Shown: positions 27,253 through 36,494 of the stretch, piece after piece
How the letters are laid out: every line of letters starts with the position of its first letter
Position numbering within the stretch: position 1 is the first letter of the stretch
Assembly (NCBI RefSeq): GCF_014268445.2
Contig: NZ_CP077089.1
Location: forward strand, 3,279,501 to 3,343,500
Source: Pseudomonas tensinigenes
Lineage (GTDB): Bacteria > Pseudomonadota > Gammaproteobacteria > Pseudomonadales > Pseudomonadaceae
Length of the DNA stretch: 64,000 bases
Reading direction: 5' to 3'
Translations under genes and position numbers: made by a program
The notes under the pieces: model-generated
Databases searched by the model: none
The model's input: the letters and a program-made list of their open reading frames with translations, nothing else
What the model was told of the DNA's origin: nothing

Positions 27253-27669
27253 TCCGGTTTGCCAAACCGCCTCGATCCTTCCGTAACCAGGGGCGTAGCC
27301 GTGTTATCGAGTTGCAAGCGGGGCGAACCGATCCTGTTCTGCTACTGAACTCCCACGCCGCTAATGGGCCAATTGGATTGGGTCCAACTGGCGCAGAAGC
27401 CGGATCCCGAAATCTGGCAGGGTTGGGTCAGTGAAGCAGCGGCCAGGAAAATCGATGCGACGTTCTGGAAGGTTTTCCAAGGCAGGGAAGCCTTTCTTTA
27501 ATCGCAGATAGATTGCGCTGAGTTTGCCGATGTTCGCCGTTCTAAAGTGCGCACCGTCGCGGTCGATAACTCAGAGTACGCATGGGCTCTATCTCCTCAT
27601 AACAACACATGCGACGTTCAGTGCTAGCGTTTCCCCTTGCCAAAACTATAAATATCCGCAGGTGAAGTC
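27253..27669. other. Intergenic 417 bp with a possible short coding remnant
   Basis: No convincing full gene. A 45-codon plus-strand frame, 27364-27501, begins MGQLDWVQLAQKPDPEIWQG and has a protein-like composition (WVSEAAARKIDATFW), but I see no ribosome site and no family, so it may be a degraded gene tail. The remainder should hold the promoter of the chemoreceptor gene that starts at 27670. Confidence 0.35.
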
Positions 27670-29613
27670 ATGAATATCAAGCAGAAGCTGACCTGGGCGT
27701 TCGCAGCTATCGCGTGCGTCCCGGTCATCTTGGTCGCCGTTTTGGTAGTGCTGAATTTGCGAGAGGGGGCCCAGGCCAATTTTCTCGACAGCAGCGGTCG
27801 TGAGATCCGCCAGATCGACAATGGCATGAAGCAGTTTTTCGACGGCATAAGCCAAAACGTCGACTATATAGCCAAGGACCCGCGCGTTGTCGCGGCGAAA
27901 GACCTCAAGAGCTACGCGGGTGCCGAAGCCGCGCAAATTCCACTTGCTCAGGCCAACAAAGAGCTGCTGGCGATATTTGACCAGTTCGCCAAAAGTCATC
28001 CGAGTACTGCTTACCTGTCCCTGGGTCTGAGTGACGGCGGCTACGCCAGTTGGCCGGACGACACCAAGCTGAACAACTACGATCCGCGCGTCCGTCCCTG
28101 GTACAAAGCGGCCATCGCCACGCCAGGCGCCACTGTGCGCACGGGTGCCTACTATTGGGCACCGGACGATGTGACGCTGATCGGCACCGTGCGTACTGTC
28201 GCCGACGCCGCCGGGAATATCCTGGGAGTGGTTGGCCTTGACGTATCGCTTAAACAGCTCACTGAACTGGTGCGCAACATCAAGCTGGGCGATAGCGGCT
28301 ACCTGATGCTGGTGGAAGACAACGGTAACGTGCTGGTAGACGCCAGCGACGCGAAGCACAACTTCAAACCTCTGGCCGACCTGGGTCCCAACTACGCCGA
28401 ACTAGCCAAGGGAGGCGACGGCGTGACCCAAATCGAGATTGATGGCGTGGCCTACATGGCCAACGTGGTCAGTTCCAAAGACCTGGGCTGGCGCTTTATC
28501 GGCCTGATCAAGCGTGATGAAGTGATGGCCGACGTCAGCCGGCTGACTTGGTTGATCGCCGCCATTGCAGCGGCATTGGCGTTGGTGTTCGCGATAGTAG
28601 GCGCCAGCTTTGCCAGCGTCATTGTGCGTCCGATTCGCGGCGTGGCCGACGGCCTGCAAGAAATCGCCGAGGGAGAAGGCGACCTGACGCGCCAACTCCA
28701 GGTGCAGGGCAAGGACGAAACCGCCAGCCTGGCGGGCTGGTTCAACCAGTTCCTGAGCATGATTGCACAATTGGTGCAACGCATAGGCAACGCCTCATCT
28801 GACCTGCAGACCGCGGCCGCCGAGACTAGCGAAGTGGCCAACAACATGAACCAGGCTGCAGGTCGCCAGCGTGAGGCCGTGGAGTTGGTGAGCACCGCGT
28901 TCAACGAAATGGTCGCTACTGCCAACGAAGTTGCACGTTCGTGCAGTGCTGCCGCGTCGAGTGCCGACGAAGGCTATCGCGACGTACATGATGGCCAGCA
29001 GCACATCGGCGAAGCCACCGGCAGCGTGCTCAAGCTCAGCGAAGACCTGCAAAAGTCGACCCAGACCATGCAGTTGCTGGAGCAGGACAGCCAGAACATC
29101 AACACCATTCTCGATACCATCCGCTCAATTGCCGAGCAGACAAACTTGCTAGCGCTCAATGCGGCGATTGAAGCCGCGCGCGCCGGTGACCAAGGCCGAG
29201 GCTTCGCCGTGGTCGCCGATGAAGTCCGCGCCCTGGCTCGCAGGACAGCCGACTCCACCGGCGAGATCGACAGCTTGCTGGGCAATCTCGCCCGCCGCAC
29301 CCAAGAGGTCACGCAGCAGATGCAAGGCAGCCTGCAAGTGTCCCACGCCAGTGTGGAACGCATTCAGCAGGCGCGTGACAGCTTCGACAAGATCCGTGGC
29401 TCGGTGGACTCGATCCGCGACCAGAATACCCAGATCGCCACAGCCGCTGAGGAGCAGCACCAGGTGGCCGAAGAGATCAATCGCCACATCGCGCAGATCC
29501 ATGCCGATGCCCAACTGGTCGAAGGCTTTGCTCAGTCGTCACAGGCTGGCTCGGGTCGATTGATAGACATTTCCGGTCAGCTCAAAGGCCTGGTGGGTCG
29601 TTTCAAATATTAG
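27670..29613 (+). CDS. Methyl-accepting chemotaxis protein, dCache amino-acid receptor type
   Basis: A 647-aa chemoreceptor. Membrane helix 1 (about 10-30), periplasmic dCache_1 domain (about 35-275), membrane helix 2 (about 286-310), HAMP (about 310-365) and a long signalling hairpin with the conserved tip [20 protein letters not shown]. In the ligand domain Tyr137, Arg142, Trp144, Tyr145 and Asp191 match the amino-acid-binding signature of PctA-type receptors in type and spacing, so amino acids are the likely ligands. AGGTGA precedes the ATG. Single-gene unit with a hairpin just after the stop. Confidence 0.92.
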   Translation: MNIKQKLTWAFAAIACVPVILVAVLVVLNLREGAQANFLDSSGREIRQIDNGMKQFFDGISQNVDYIAKDPRVVAAKDLKSYAGAEAAQIPLAQANKELLAIFDQFAKSHPSTAYLSLGLSDGGYASWPDDTKLNNYDPRVRPWYKAAIATPGATVRTGAYYWAPDDVTLIGTVRTVADAAGNILGVVGLDVSLKQLTELVRNIKLGDSGYLMLVEDNGNVLVDASDAKHNFKPLADLGPNYAELAKGGDGVTQIEIDGVAYMANVVSSKDLGWRFIGLIKRDEVMADVSRLTWLIAAIAAALALVFAIVGASFASVIVRPIRGVADGLQEIAEGEGDLTRQLQVQGKDETASLAGWFNQFLSMIAQLVQRIGNASSDLQTAAAETSEVANNMNQAAGRQREAVELVSTAFNEMVATANEVARSCSAAASSADEGYRDVHDGQQHIGEATGSVLKLSEDLQKSTQTMQLLEQDSQNINTILDTIRSIAEQTNLLALNAAIEAARAGDQGRGFAVVADEVRALARRTADSTGEIDSLLGNLARRTQEVTQQMQGSLQVSHASVERIQQARDSFDKIRGSVDSIRDQNTQIATAAEEQHQVAEEINRHIAQIHADAQLVEGFAQSSQAGSGRLIDISGQLKGLVGRFKY

Positions 29614-29622
29614 TATCCCGAC

Positions 29623-29660
29623 CCGAATGAAAACGGTGAGCACTCACCGTTTTCATTCGG
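29623..29660 (+). terminator. Long hairpin after the chemoreceptor gene
   Basis: A perfect 17-bp inverted repeat (29623-29639 with 29644-29660, loop GCAC) begins 9 nt after the stop codon. The T-run lies within the stem rather than after it, so it may act as terminator or 3' protection. Confidence 0.7.
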
Positions 29661-29680
29661 CCGACATGCGCAGTTTTATT

Positions 29681-29770
29681 GCTTCCACTGTTCCGCTGAA
29701 AGCCTTAGACCGGTCTATCGAATAGCGGAGAAGACCCCTAGAGACTATCCGGATCCCCAAAAAACATTTT
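29681..29770. repeat. Left island junction: copy of a LysR 3' end plus its downstream flank
   Basis: On the minus strand, 29738-29767 encodes MFFGDPDSL-stop, matching the last residues MFFGDPESL of the LysR gene at 50753-51667 with several synonymous changes. Directly beside it, 29681-29730 matches 50521-50570 at 38 of 50 positions by eye, including an identical 10-bp CGGTCTATCG block. Two direct copies of ATGCCCCCA follow inward (29815-29823 and 29827-29835). This looks like an attachment-site duplication left by an integrating element at the LysR 3' end. Confidence 0.5.
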
Positions 29771-30135
29771 TACTGGGCTCTAGGGCGGTAGTTACAGCCT
29801 GAAAAAAACGAATTATGCCCCCAGTTATGCCCCCATTCACACCGGGCGTACGAGCGATCGCGAACGGCATTTGCCGACACGGACCTGGGGGGCCGTGGCT
29901 GGTATTCAGTGCGCCTCCATATACTGGATGAGCAACCCGAATGGGGCAAATCCGTGGTCGCTCGGAAGAGGGTTCTGAGTTGATATCCCTAGGCGGACTT
30001 TTCGGGTCTGTCTCTCTGCATCTATCCAGAAATTGGCTCGCGAGATGCTCATGCTCTGCGCGATGTTGCAATACGCGGTTGCCAGGGGGATCGATCCGCG
30101 TGTCCATCGACACCAGTCGCCTAGACACGGAATCA

Positions 30136-30400
30136 GCATTGAGACGGGGCCGCTGATCTCGGATAGTTCGGAGGCGCTTTTACAGGCTGCTGTGGAGGGC
30201 GCAGGGATCATTCTGACGCCTGATTGGCAGGCCGGGGCGGCGGTGCGCGATGGCACGCTTGTACAAATACTGAGGCAATGGGAAGGCCCGGCACCGGGTG
30301 GGATCTATGCCGTGATGCCCCGGGGCGATTGGTTCCGACGAAGACAAGGGTGTTTGTCGATCAAATTACCCATGCGATTCAGGCGGCCTGGGAGCAGTAA
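30136..30400 (+). pseudogene. LysR-family regulator, frameshifted 3' remnant
   Basis: A 3' fragment of a LysR effector domain: ISIETGPLISDSSEALLQAA, then ILTPDWQAG and GGIYAVMP, the C-terminal signature of the DsdC/AmpR-like group. At about 30320 one C is missing from a C-run (CCCCGGGG), shifting the frame. In the next frame the natural end continues GRLVPTKTRVFVDQITHAIQ to a stop at 30400. The N-terminal two-thirds, including the DNA-binding domain, is absent. It is a dead gene close to the left end of the island. The 950-bp stretch 29614-30563 holds no other gene I can support. Confidence 0.75.
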
Positions 30401-30563
30401 AAAGAGATCCCCAATTAACAAAATAAAATTGTGTTTGTGAAAAATTTATATTGATTTTTTTTAGGTTGGTTCGGCTTTAGCATAAATCCACCGTCAAAAA
30501 ACGTCGGGCAGCGACCACGGTGTCCGGCACCACAAACCAATAAAAATTGTTATCGGAGTCCTG

Positions 30564-30989
30564 ATGAGTCTTTCTCCTTTCCACCTCGCAATCCCTGTGT
30601 ATGACCTGGCAGCTACGCGCACCTTTTACGGTGAGGTATTCGGCCTTGCCGAAGGCCGCTCAAGCGAGCAGTGGGTAGATTTCGATTTCTACGGCCACCA
30701 GTTGGTCATCCATGAACACCCGAAAACTGCTTCTCAGGAAAGCGTGCACAGCAACCCGGTAGACGGCCACGACGTACCGGTTCCGCACTTCGGCATCATT
30801 CTGGAATGGGCTCAATGGGAAGCACTGGCCGAGCGTTTGAAATCCTTCGGTACCAAGTTTGTTATCGAACCTTACATTCGCTTTAAAGGCCAAGTCGGCG
30901 AGCAAGCCACCATGTTCCTGTTCGACCCGTGCGGCAACGCGCTTGAGTTCAAAGCGTTCAAGGATATGAGCCAGCTCTTCGCAAAATAA
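30564..30989 (+). CDS. VOC-superfamily (glyoxalase/dioxygenase-like) protein
   Basis: A 141-aa protein with the two beta-alpha-beta-beta-beta modules of the vicinal oxygen chelate fold. N-terminal HLAIPVYDL supplies the first metal His, the second lies around PHFGIIL, and the C-terminal CGNALEFK carries the Glu. The family binds a divalent metal and includes glyoxalase I, fosfomycin-resistance thiol transferases and extradiol dioxygenases; the exact reaction cannot be assigned. GGAG lies 8 nt before the ATG. It precedes the symporter and gamma-glutamyltranspeptidase genes, so a glutathione-linked role is an inference from context. Confidence 0.8.
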   Translation: MSLSPFHLAIPVYDLAATRTFYGEVFGLAEGRSSEQWVDFDFYGHQLVIHEHPKTASQESVHSNPVDGHDVPVPHFGIILEWAQWEALAERLKSFGTKFVIEPYIRFKGQVGEQATMFLFDPCGNALEFKAFKDMSQLFAK

Positions 30990-30995
30990 TAAAAA

Positions 30996-31023
30996 TCTGG
31001 AGCACGTTAAAGCGTGCTCCAGA
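30996..31023. terminator. Hairpin between the VOC and symporter genes
   Basis: A perfect 11-bp stem (30996-31006 with 31013-31023, TCTGGAGCACG) with a 6-nt loop. A-runs on the left would give a T-tract only for leftward transcripts. For rightward transcription it may attenuate or mark the 3' end of the VOC mRNA. Confidence 0.6.
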
Positions 31024-31101
31024 AAACATAAATGAGCTGGAAGCTCATGAATCTAGCTACTGCCGTCACGCAGTCCTTTCATTCCAACAAAAAGGCTAGA
31101 C

Positions 31102-32361
31102 ATGAAACGTATCCCCTTAGTTTGGCAAATCGTTGCCGGGCTGTTGCTTGGCGTGCTCGTGGGTTGGTATTTCAATACCCACCCGGAAAATCAAGTGTGG
31201 GTCAGTACCGAGATCCTTAAACCGCTCGGTGATATCTTCATCAAGATGATGAAGATGGTCGTCGTGCCGATTGTTTTCTGCTGCATGATCCTCGGCATTG
31301 CCGGGGGCGGTGATAACAAATCGTTCGGGCGCATGGGCGCAAAGTCGTTGATCTACTTCTTTGCAATCACCAGCCTCGCCATCGTGCTCGGCTTGTGCTT
31401 CGCCAACCTTTTCGAGCCGGGTAAAGGTACCGAAATCGCGGGTATCGCCCACAATGCGGCAGCCGTGCATATGGAGCCGTCGAAAGGCGCGCTGATCATC
31501 CTGCAAAACATCGTGCCCGATAACGTGATTGTCGCGATGTCGGAAGCGAAGTTGCTGTCGGTGTTGTTCTTTGCCGTGCTGCTGGGTATGGCCTTGAACA
31601 CGTTGCCTAAAGAGAAAAGCGCACCGGTCATTGCGGTAGTGCAGGGTTTCTCCGACGCCATGTTCAAAGTCGTGTCGTTTGTCATGGCCTATGCACCGAT
31701 TGGTGTATTCGGCATGATCGGGGCCACGGTGGCGACCTTCGGATTTGCCTCGTTGCTACCGTTGCTCAAGCTGATCGGCGTGGTGTACCTAGCGCTGATT
31801 ACCTTTGCGCTGGTGATGCTTGGCGGTATTTGCTACTTGATCGGCGAAAACGTCTTCAAGTTGATCAAGTACTTCCGCGATGAGCTGATCCTGGCCTTCT
31901 CCAGTGCAGCCTCTGCGGCGGTCATGCCGCAGTTGATGACCAAACTGGAGGCCTATGGCGTGCCTCGGCGCATCGTCAGCTTCGTGGTGCCGGTGGGTTA
32001 TGCGTTTAACCTGGACGGTGCTTCGATCTTCCTCGGGGTGGCGACGATCTTCATTGCCCAGCTCTATGGCATCGACCTGTCACTGACTCAGCAGATTTTG
32101 CTGGTGGTCACGATGGTGCTGACGTCCAAGGGCGCTGCGGGTGTACCTGGGTTTGCCATCATCATTCTGTCGGCCACCTTGGCATCTGCCGGGCTGCCGC
32201 TGGAAGGGGTCGCGTTGATTGCCGGGATCTTCCGGATCATCGACAGCGGCACTACCACCTTGAACGTGCTGGGTAATGCAATTGCACCCCTGGTTATCGC
32301 CAAGTGGGAGAAAGCACCCTTGGAGCGAAAAAGCGCTGTAGGGGGCGAACAGAACGCTTAA
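31102..32361 (+). CDS. Dicarboxylate/amino acid:cation symporter (GltP/DctA family)
   Basis: A 419-aa DAACS-family transporter with about eight membrane helices and two re-entrant hairpins. It has the Ser-rich hairpin SSAASAAVMPQL, the NLDGASIF motif of helix 7 and GTTTLNVLGNA of helix 8, which form the substrate and cation sites. The family imports glutamate, aspartate or C4-dicarboxylates. Its position just upstream of a gamma-glutamyltranspeptidase, which releases glutamate in the periplasm, favours glutamate. Followed by a good terminator. Confidence 0.88.
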   Translation: MKRIPLVWQIVAGLLLGVLVGWYFNTHPENQVWVSTEILKPLGDIFIKMMKMVVVPIVFCCMILGIAGGGDNKSFGRMGAKSLIYFFAITSLAIVLGLCFANLFEPGKGTEIAGIAHNAAAVHMEPSKGALIILQNIVPDNVIVAMSEAKLLSVLFFAVLLGMALNTLPKEKSAPVIAVVQGFSDAMFKVVSFVMAYAPIGVFGMIGATVATFGFASLLPLLKLIGVVYLALITFALVMLGGICYLIGENVFKLIKYFRDELILAFSSAASAAVMPQLMTKLEAYGVPRRIVSFVVPVGYAFNLDGASIFLGVATIFIAQLYGIDLSLTQQILLVVTMVLTSKGAAGVPGFAIIILSATLASAGLPLEGVALIAGIFRIIDSGTTTLNVLGNAIAPLVIAKWEKAPLERKSAVGGEQNA

Positions 32362-32373
32362 TCAGTGACACAC

Positions 32374-32413
32374 AAGAGCCTTCCACGTTAACCGCGTCGA
32401 GGGCTCTTTTTTT
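32374..32413 (+). terminator. Rho-independent terminator after the symporter
   Basis: AAGAGCC (32374-32380) pairs with GGCTCTT (32402-32408), and the stem runs into a T-tract at 32405-32413. The upper stem is imperfect. Confidence 0.75.
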
Positions 32414-32544
32414 GGCTGATAAACCAATAAGAAATTGTTGCGTGTTCATTCTTTTCAGGCGCCGGGGTGCCCAGTTCCGATAACGAATCGCGCCCTGTTA
32501 GTTGCCATTGTGCTGCCATTATTTATAAAAAAAACAGGTGGTCT

Positions 32545-34275
32545 ATGTGCAAGAAATCAGAGTTCTATCGGACGCGTCGCTGCGTCGCACTGTGGATGAT
32601 GTTGCTATTTATGGGTATCTATCAACCGGCAATCGCCAGCCCACGCACTGCGTTGACGCACTCTGCGGTGGCCGTACCTGACCAAATCGCTGCGAACACC
32701 GCCAACGCAATCTTTGCCAAAGGCGGGAATGCCGTGGATGCGTCCGTCGCTGTTGCCTTTTCCCTGGCCGTGACCTACCCCGAAGCCGGGAATATCGGCG
32801 GCGGTGGTTTCATGACCGTTTATTACAAGGGCAAACCCTACTTTCTCGATTACCGCGAGCGTGCGCCGCTGAAAGCGACGCGAGACATGTTCGTCGACAG
32901 CTCGGGTAAAAAAGTGATTGCTGCCGACCAACCGCAAGGCAGTGTGATCGGCCACCGGTCGGTGGGCGTGCCGGGCACGGTCGCCGGCATGTGGGAGGCG
33001 CACAAGCGCTTTGGCAAGCTCAAATGGGCGCAGCTTATCGAGCCGGCCATTGGCTATGCGCACCACGGCTTCGTCGTCGATGACGCACTGGCCAGTATTG
33101 CTGCAAGCGAAAACGCTAAACGCTTCGCCGGTAAAACCAACTTCGCTGAACATTTCGGCAAGCTGCAGGCAGGCACTACCTTCAAGCAGCCTGAACTTGA
33201 GGCGGTTCTCAAGCGCATCGCCGCGCAGGGACCGAAAGGTTTTTACGCTGGTAAAACCGCTGCGCTGATCGTGACCGATATGAGTGCCAATGGCGGGCTG
33301 ATCAGCACGCAGGACCTGGCCGACTACAAAGCCGTGTGGCGAGATCCCATACAAGCCAACTGGAATGGCTTTCAGATTGTCACCGCTCCACCGCCCAGCT
33401 CCGGCGGGGTCGCGCTCGTGCAACTGTTGAAGATGAAAGAGATGCGCCGCGAGGATTTCCAGGGCGTGCCGCTCAATTCCGCGCGCTATATGCACCTGGT
33501 GGCGGAGATCGAGAAGCGTGTGTTTGCCGATCGGGCGCAGTACCTGGGCGATCCGGATTTTTATACGGTGCCGGTGCATGAATTGATCGACGAACACTAC
33601 CTGGCGGGCCGGGCGTCGCAGGTCAATTTGTCGGTCCCTTCGGACACCAATAAGGTCGTCGCCGGTTTGAATATCGAATCGCCGGAGAAACCCCAGACCA
33701 CGCACTTCTCAATCGTCGATAGATGGGGCAATGCCGTTTCCAACACCTACACGCTCAATGGCTTTTTCGGCTCCGGTGTGGTCGCAGAAAAAACCGGTAT
33801 TTTGCTCAATGACGAGATGGATGACTTTTCGGCACTGGCTGGGGTGCCCAATCAGATGGGCGTCGTGGGCACTGATACCAATGCTATCGAACCCGGAAAG
33901 CGGCCATTGTCTTCGATGACTCCGACGATTTTCCTGAAGGACGGCAAGGTCGCCCTGGTCATTGGTACACCGGGTGGCTCGCGGATTTTTACGTCGATCT
34001 TTCAGGTTGTCAGTAACGTGTATGACTTTCACCTGGGGCTGAAAGACGCGGTGGGTGCGATGCGTTTTCACCACCAACTGCTGCCTGCCAACACGATCTT
34101 CTGGGAGCCCTACGCGGCGATTTCCGGGCAACTGGCGGCGGACCTTGACGTCGCTGGCTACTACCTGGCTAACCAAGGCTTCAACGGTGATATTCAGGCA
34201 ATCCGCGTTGAGCACGGCGTGCCTGAACCCGTATCTGATCCCAGGGGGAGGGGCGTCACGTCCATCGCCAAGTAG
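32545..34275 (+). CDS. ggt: Gamma-glutamyltranspeptidase
   Basis: About 576 aa, an N-terminal-nucleophile hydrolase with a signal peptide (residues about 1-31, MLLFMGIYQPAIAS), so periplasmic. It has the N-terminal GNAVDASVA and EAGNIGGGGFM motifs, the processing site TTHFSIVD with the predicted nucleophile Thr385, GNAVSNTYTLN, and the late PGGSRI motif. The proenzyme would self-cleave before Thr385. It removes the glutamyl group from glutathione or its conjugates. ATG 32545 follows AGGTGG; an earlier in-frame start at 32467 lacks a ribosome site. Neighbours (symporter, VOC) suggest glutathione or gamma-glutamyl salvage. Confidence 0.92.
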   Translation: MCKKSEFYRTRRCVALWMMLLFMGIYQPAIASPRTALTHSAVAVPDQIAANTANAIFAKGGNAVDASVAVAFSLAVTYPEAGNIGGGGFMTVYYKGKPYFLDYRERAPLKATRDMFVDSSGKKVIAADQPQGSVIGHRSVGVPGTVAGMWEAHKRFGKLKWAQLIEPAIGYAHHGFVVDDALASIAASENAKRFAGKTNFAEHFGKLQAGTTFKQPELEAVLKRIAAQGPKGFYAGKTAALIVTDMSANGGLISTQDLADYKAVWRDPIQANWNGFQIVTAPPPSSGGVALVQLLKMKEMRREDFQGVPLNSARYMHLVAEIEKRVFADRAQYLGDPDFYTVPVHELIDEHYLAGRASQVNLSVPSDTNKVVAGLNIESPEKPQTTHFSIVDRWGNAVSNTYTLNGFFGSGVVAEKTGILLNDEMDDFSALAGVPNQMGVVGTDTNAIEPGKRPLSSMTPTIFLKDGKVALVIGTPGGSRIFTSIFQVVSNVYDFHLGLKDAVGAMRFHHQLLPANTIFWEPYAAISGQLAADLDVAGYYLANQGFNGDIQAIRVEHGVPEPVSDPRGRGVTSIAK

Positions 34276-34430
34276 CGGGCCAATCCGCTCGTCTGGCATA
34301 CGAGCATTTGGCCAGAAGCACTCGGTAAGGGGTGGTCATCCAGGTGGATCGAGATCCACCAGTGTCCACGCCCCAGTGCTAGTTCTTTATCCTGCGCTGA
34401 GGCGTTCGCCTGCCTGACAAGAATCTAAAG

Positions 34431-34820
34431 TTAGGCGAGCGATTCAAATGAATTTGCATCAATCTCAGCGCGCCTGAATGCCAGGATTGCACGCTCATGC
34501 ACCGCTCCCCACTCCCGCATCGCGCTGATCAGTGGGGCAAGCGTGTTGCCTAATTCTGTGAGGGAATACTCGACCTTGGGCGGGACCTCTCGATAGATTT
34601 CGCGATGGATAACCTTATCTGTCTCCAGCTCTCTGAGTTGTAGTGTGAGCATTCTCTGGGTCACATCTGGCATCAGCCGGCGCAATTCGTTGAACCGCTT
34701 CGTTCCTGACATCAGATGGAACAGTATGAGCGATTTCCATTTGCCGCCGATGACATCCACTGTGAAGGCGACAGGACAGGCAAACGCTTCAACTTCACTC
34801 TGTGGGGCGCATTTCTTCAA
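34431..34820 (-). CDS. HxlR-family transcriptional repressor with conserved cysteines
   Basis: A 129-aa winged-helix regulator of the HxlR/YodB type: [40 protein letters not shown] and a wing region. Cys15 sits at the start of the first DNA-binding helix, as in the thiol sensors YodB and HypR that respond to quinones, diamide or hypochlorite; Cys4 is a second candidate. It is divergent from an Old Yellow Enzyme gene with a 112-bp gap that contains a 24-bp palindrome (34902-34925). The same operator recurs at 41281 and 49468, so this gene probably controls three units. Confidence 0.88.
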   Translation of the reverse strand: MKKCAPQSEVEAFACPVAFTVDVIGGKWKSLILFHLMSGTKRFNELRRLMPDVTQRMLTLQLRELETDKVIHREIYREVPPKVEYSLTELGNTLAPLISAMREWGAVHERAILAFRRAEIDANSFESLA

Positions 34821-34901
34821 AGGGATCTCCTAGGTATAAAAAATGTACCTACAGCACAAAAATGTGCGTACTTACGCGAGTCGGATGCGCACGTTAACAT
34901 T

Positions 34902-34925
34902 ATTCCATATCGATCACTATGGAAT
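34902..34925. promoter_or_regulatory. HxlR-type operator, copy 1
   Basis: Perfect 8-bp arms ATTCCATA (34902-34909) and TATGGAAT (34918-34925) around the 8-nt core TCGATCAC. It is the best of three copies sharing ATTYYATA, core KYGRTCAC and right arm TAYRG. On the minus strand TATGGA can serve as a -10 for hxlR. On the plus strand the site ends only 7 nt before the OYE ATG, so repression would block both genes. Confidence 0.65.
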
Positions 34926-34932
34926 TAGTTAG

Positions 34933-35973
34933 ATGAGTTTGCTGCTGTCTCCTCATGAAATCAAAGGCCTTAAACTGAAAAACCGCGTCGTTATGTCGCC
35001 GATGTGCATGCACATGGCTGCCGATGACGGCTTTGTCACTGAGTGGCACCGAGTGCATTACGGTGCTCGCGCGTTGGGCCAGGCGGGGCTGATTTTCCCG
35101 GAAACGTTGGCAGTCCACGCCGACGGTCGTATCGGGGCCGGTGACCTCGGTATCTGGAGCGACGCACACATCGTCGGCTTGAAAGCGCTGACCGAACTGC
35201 TTCACAGCTTTGGTGCAAAAGCCGGTGCTCAGATCGGCCATGCGGGGCGCAACGCTGACCTGCCCAATCTCATTCACATCGCGCCATCGGCTATCCCTTT
35301 CACGGAAACCAGCCCCGTGCCTCGCGCACTCGCGGCTGAGGAAATTCCGGGGTTGGTAAAGCTCTACGGCGATGCCGCACGACGTGCCAGTGAAGCGGGC
35401 TTTGATGTGCTTGAGATCCATGCCGCACATGGTTATTTGCTGAGTGAGTTCCTCTCACCACTCGCCAATACCCGCGACGACGAATATGGCGGTGATGCCA
35501 AGCGTCGCTATCGCTTCCTGCGCGAAGTGCTGGAGGAAGTCAAAACCCATTGGGGCGATCGCCCTCTGTTTGTTCGTATCTCCAGCTCTGATTACGCCGA
35601 AGGCGGGAATACCCCCGAGTCGTTCCTTGAATACGGTCGCTGGATGAAAGAGCAGGGCGTCGATCTGATCGACTGCAGCTCCGGCGGGATCAAGATGATC
35701 AAGGTGCAGACCTATCCTGGTTACCAAGTCCCGGCCGCTGAGTTGCTGCGCAAAGAATTGCATATTGCGACGGGTGCGGTGGGTGTCATCCAGAGTGGTC
35801 GTCAGGCCGAAGACATCCTGCAAAACGGCCGAGCTGACTTGGTGTTTGTCGGCCGACAAATGCTGCGTGATCCGTTCTGGGTGCGCACGGCAGCAGATGA
35901 TTTGAAAGAAATCATTGAGATTCCTGCTGCCTACACGCGTTACGGGTCTGTATGGCTTGATACCAAAGCCTGA
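34933..35973 (+). CDS. Old Yellow Enzyme, YqjM/NamA class (NADPH dehydrogenase)
   Basis: A 346-aa FMN-dependent ene-reductase with a TIM-barrel fold. The N-terminal NRVVMSPMCMH has the Cys25 that tunes FMN in the thermophilic-like YqjM class, HGYLLSEFLSP follows the substrate-anion pair in EIHAAH, and the late GAVGVIQSG and VGRQMLRDP strands bind phosphate. It reduces activated C=C bonds such as enones, maleimides and quinones. The ATG lies 7 nt after the operator with no ribosome site, so a very short leader or leaderless mRNA is likely. First gene of a run with an NTF2-like and a hydrolase gene. Confidence 0.9.
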   Translation: MSLLLSPHEIKGLKLKNRVVMSPMCMHMAADDGFVTEWHRVHYGARALGQAGLIFPETLAVHADGRIGAGDLGIWSDAHIVGLKALTELLHSFGAKAGAQIGHAGRNADLPNLIHIAPSAIPFTETSPVPRALAAEEIPGLVKLYGDAARRASEAGFDVLEIHAAHGYLLSEFLSPLANTRDDEYGGDAKRRYRFLREVLEEVKTHWGDRPLFVRISSSDYAEGGNTPESFLEYGRWMKEQGVDLIDCSSGGIKMIKVQTYPGYQVPAAELLRKELHIATGAVGVIQSGRQAEDILQNGRADLVFVGRQMLRDPFWVRTAADDLKEIIEIPAAYTRYGSVWLDTKA

Positions 35974-36041
35974 ACTTGTCCACGTCGAACGCGCGCCGCT
36001 GGGGCGCGCTAATCTTCAATCCTATGAAGCAGGAGTCAACC

Positions 36042-36425
36042 ATGAGCAAACCTACTTACGTACACGAATATCAAGCCGTCACCGAGGTGCTGAACCAGTA
36101 CATCGAGGGCTGCAAGCAAGCAAAAAGCAGCCTCATGAAGCCAGCTTTCAATGAACAAGCGACCATGTTTAGCGTCGATGGCGACGGTAAGCTGGCCGGT
36201 GGCGCAATTCCAATCCTGTTCAAGGGGATTGATGAGGGTTTTCGCCCCTCTCCAGATGCACCGGCAGCTATCGTCCGCATTGAGATTGTCGGTACGGCGG
36301 CCAGCGCGCGCATCGACGCCAACGACATGTCAGGCATTTCTTTCACCGACTTTTTCCATCTGCTGAAAGTCGATGGCAAGTGGACGGTCGTCAGCAAGAT
36401 CTTTCACACCCACGTCGCGCCTTGA
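36042..36425 (+). CDS. NTF2-like protein, putative lumazine-binding family, paralogue 1
   Basis: A 127-aa small alpha-plus-beta barrel protein of the NTF2/SnoaL-like group (the type called putative lumazine-binding): YQAVTEVLNQYIEGCKQAK, HATM-type turn EQATMFSV, FTDFFHLLKVDGKWTVVSK and a C-terminal HTHVAP. ATG 36042 has AGGAG about 8 nt upstream. It lies 68 nt after the OYE gene on the same strand. It is close to the 127-aa protein at 48342-48725 and to the exported form at 37686. No catalytic activity can be assigned. Confidence 0.85.
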   Translation: MSKPTYVHEYQAVTEVLNQYIEGCKQAKSSLMKPAFNEQATMFSVDGDGKLAGGAIPILFKGIDEGFRPSPDAPAAIVRIEIVGTAASARIDANDMSGISFTDFFHLLKVDGKWTVVSKIFHTHVAP

Positions 36426-36494
36426 ACCTCTGTCGTCCTTGAGTCTGCTGTAGCTGATTGCTTCCCGGCACTCAGCCATACAAATGGAACCGTC

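Noticed and set aside
29745..30128. 127-codon minus-strand open frame at the left island edge
   Set aside because: No family recognised, it overlaps the junction repeat and has no start signal, so it is treated as non-coding junction sequence.
30033..30440. 135-codon open frame as an intact small protein
   Set aside because: Its middle is a LysR effector-domain fragment and the natural ending lies in another frame after a one-base deletion, so it is a pseudogene rather than a gene.
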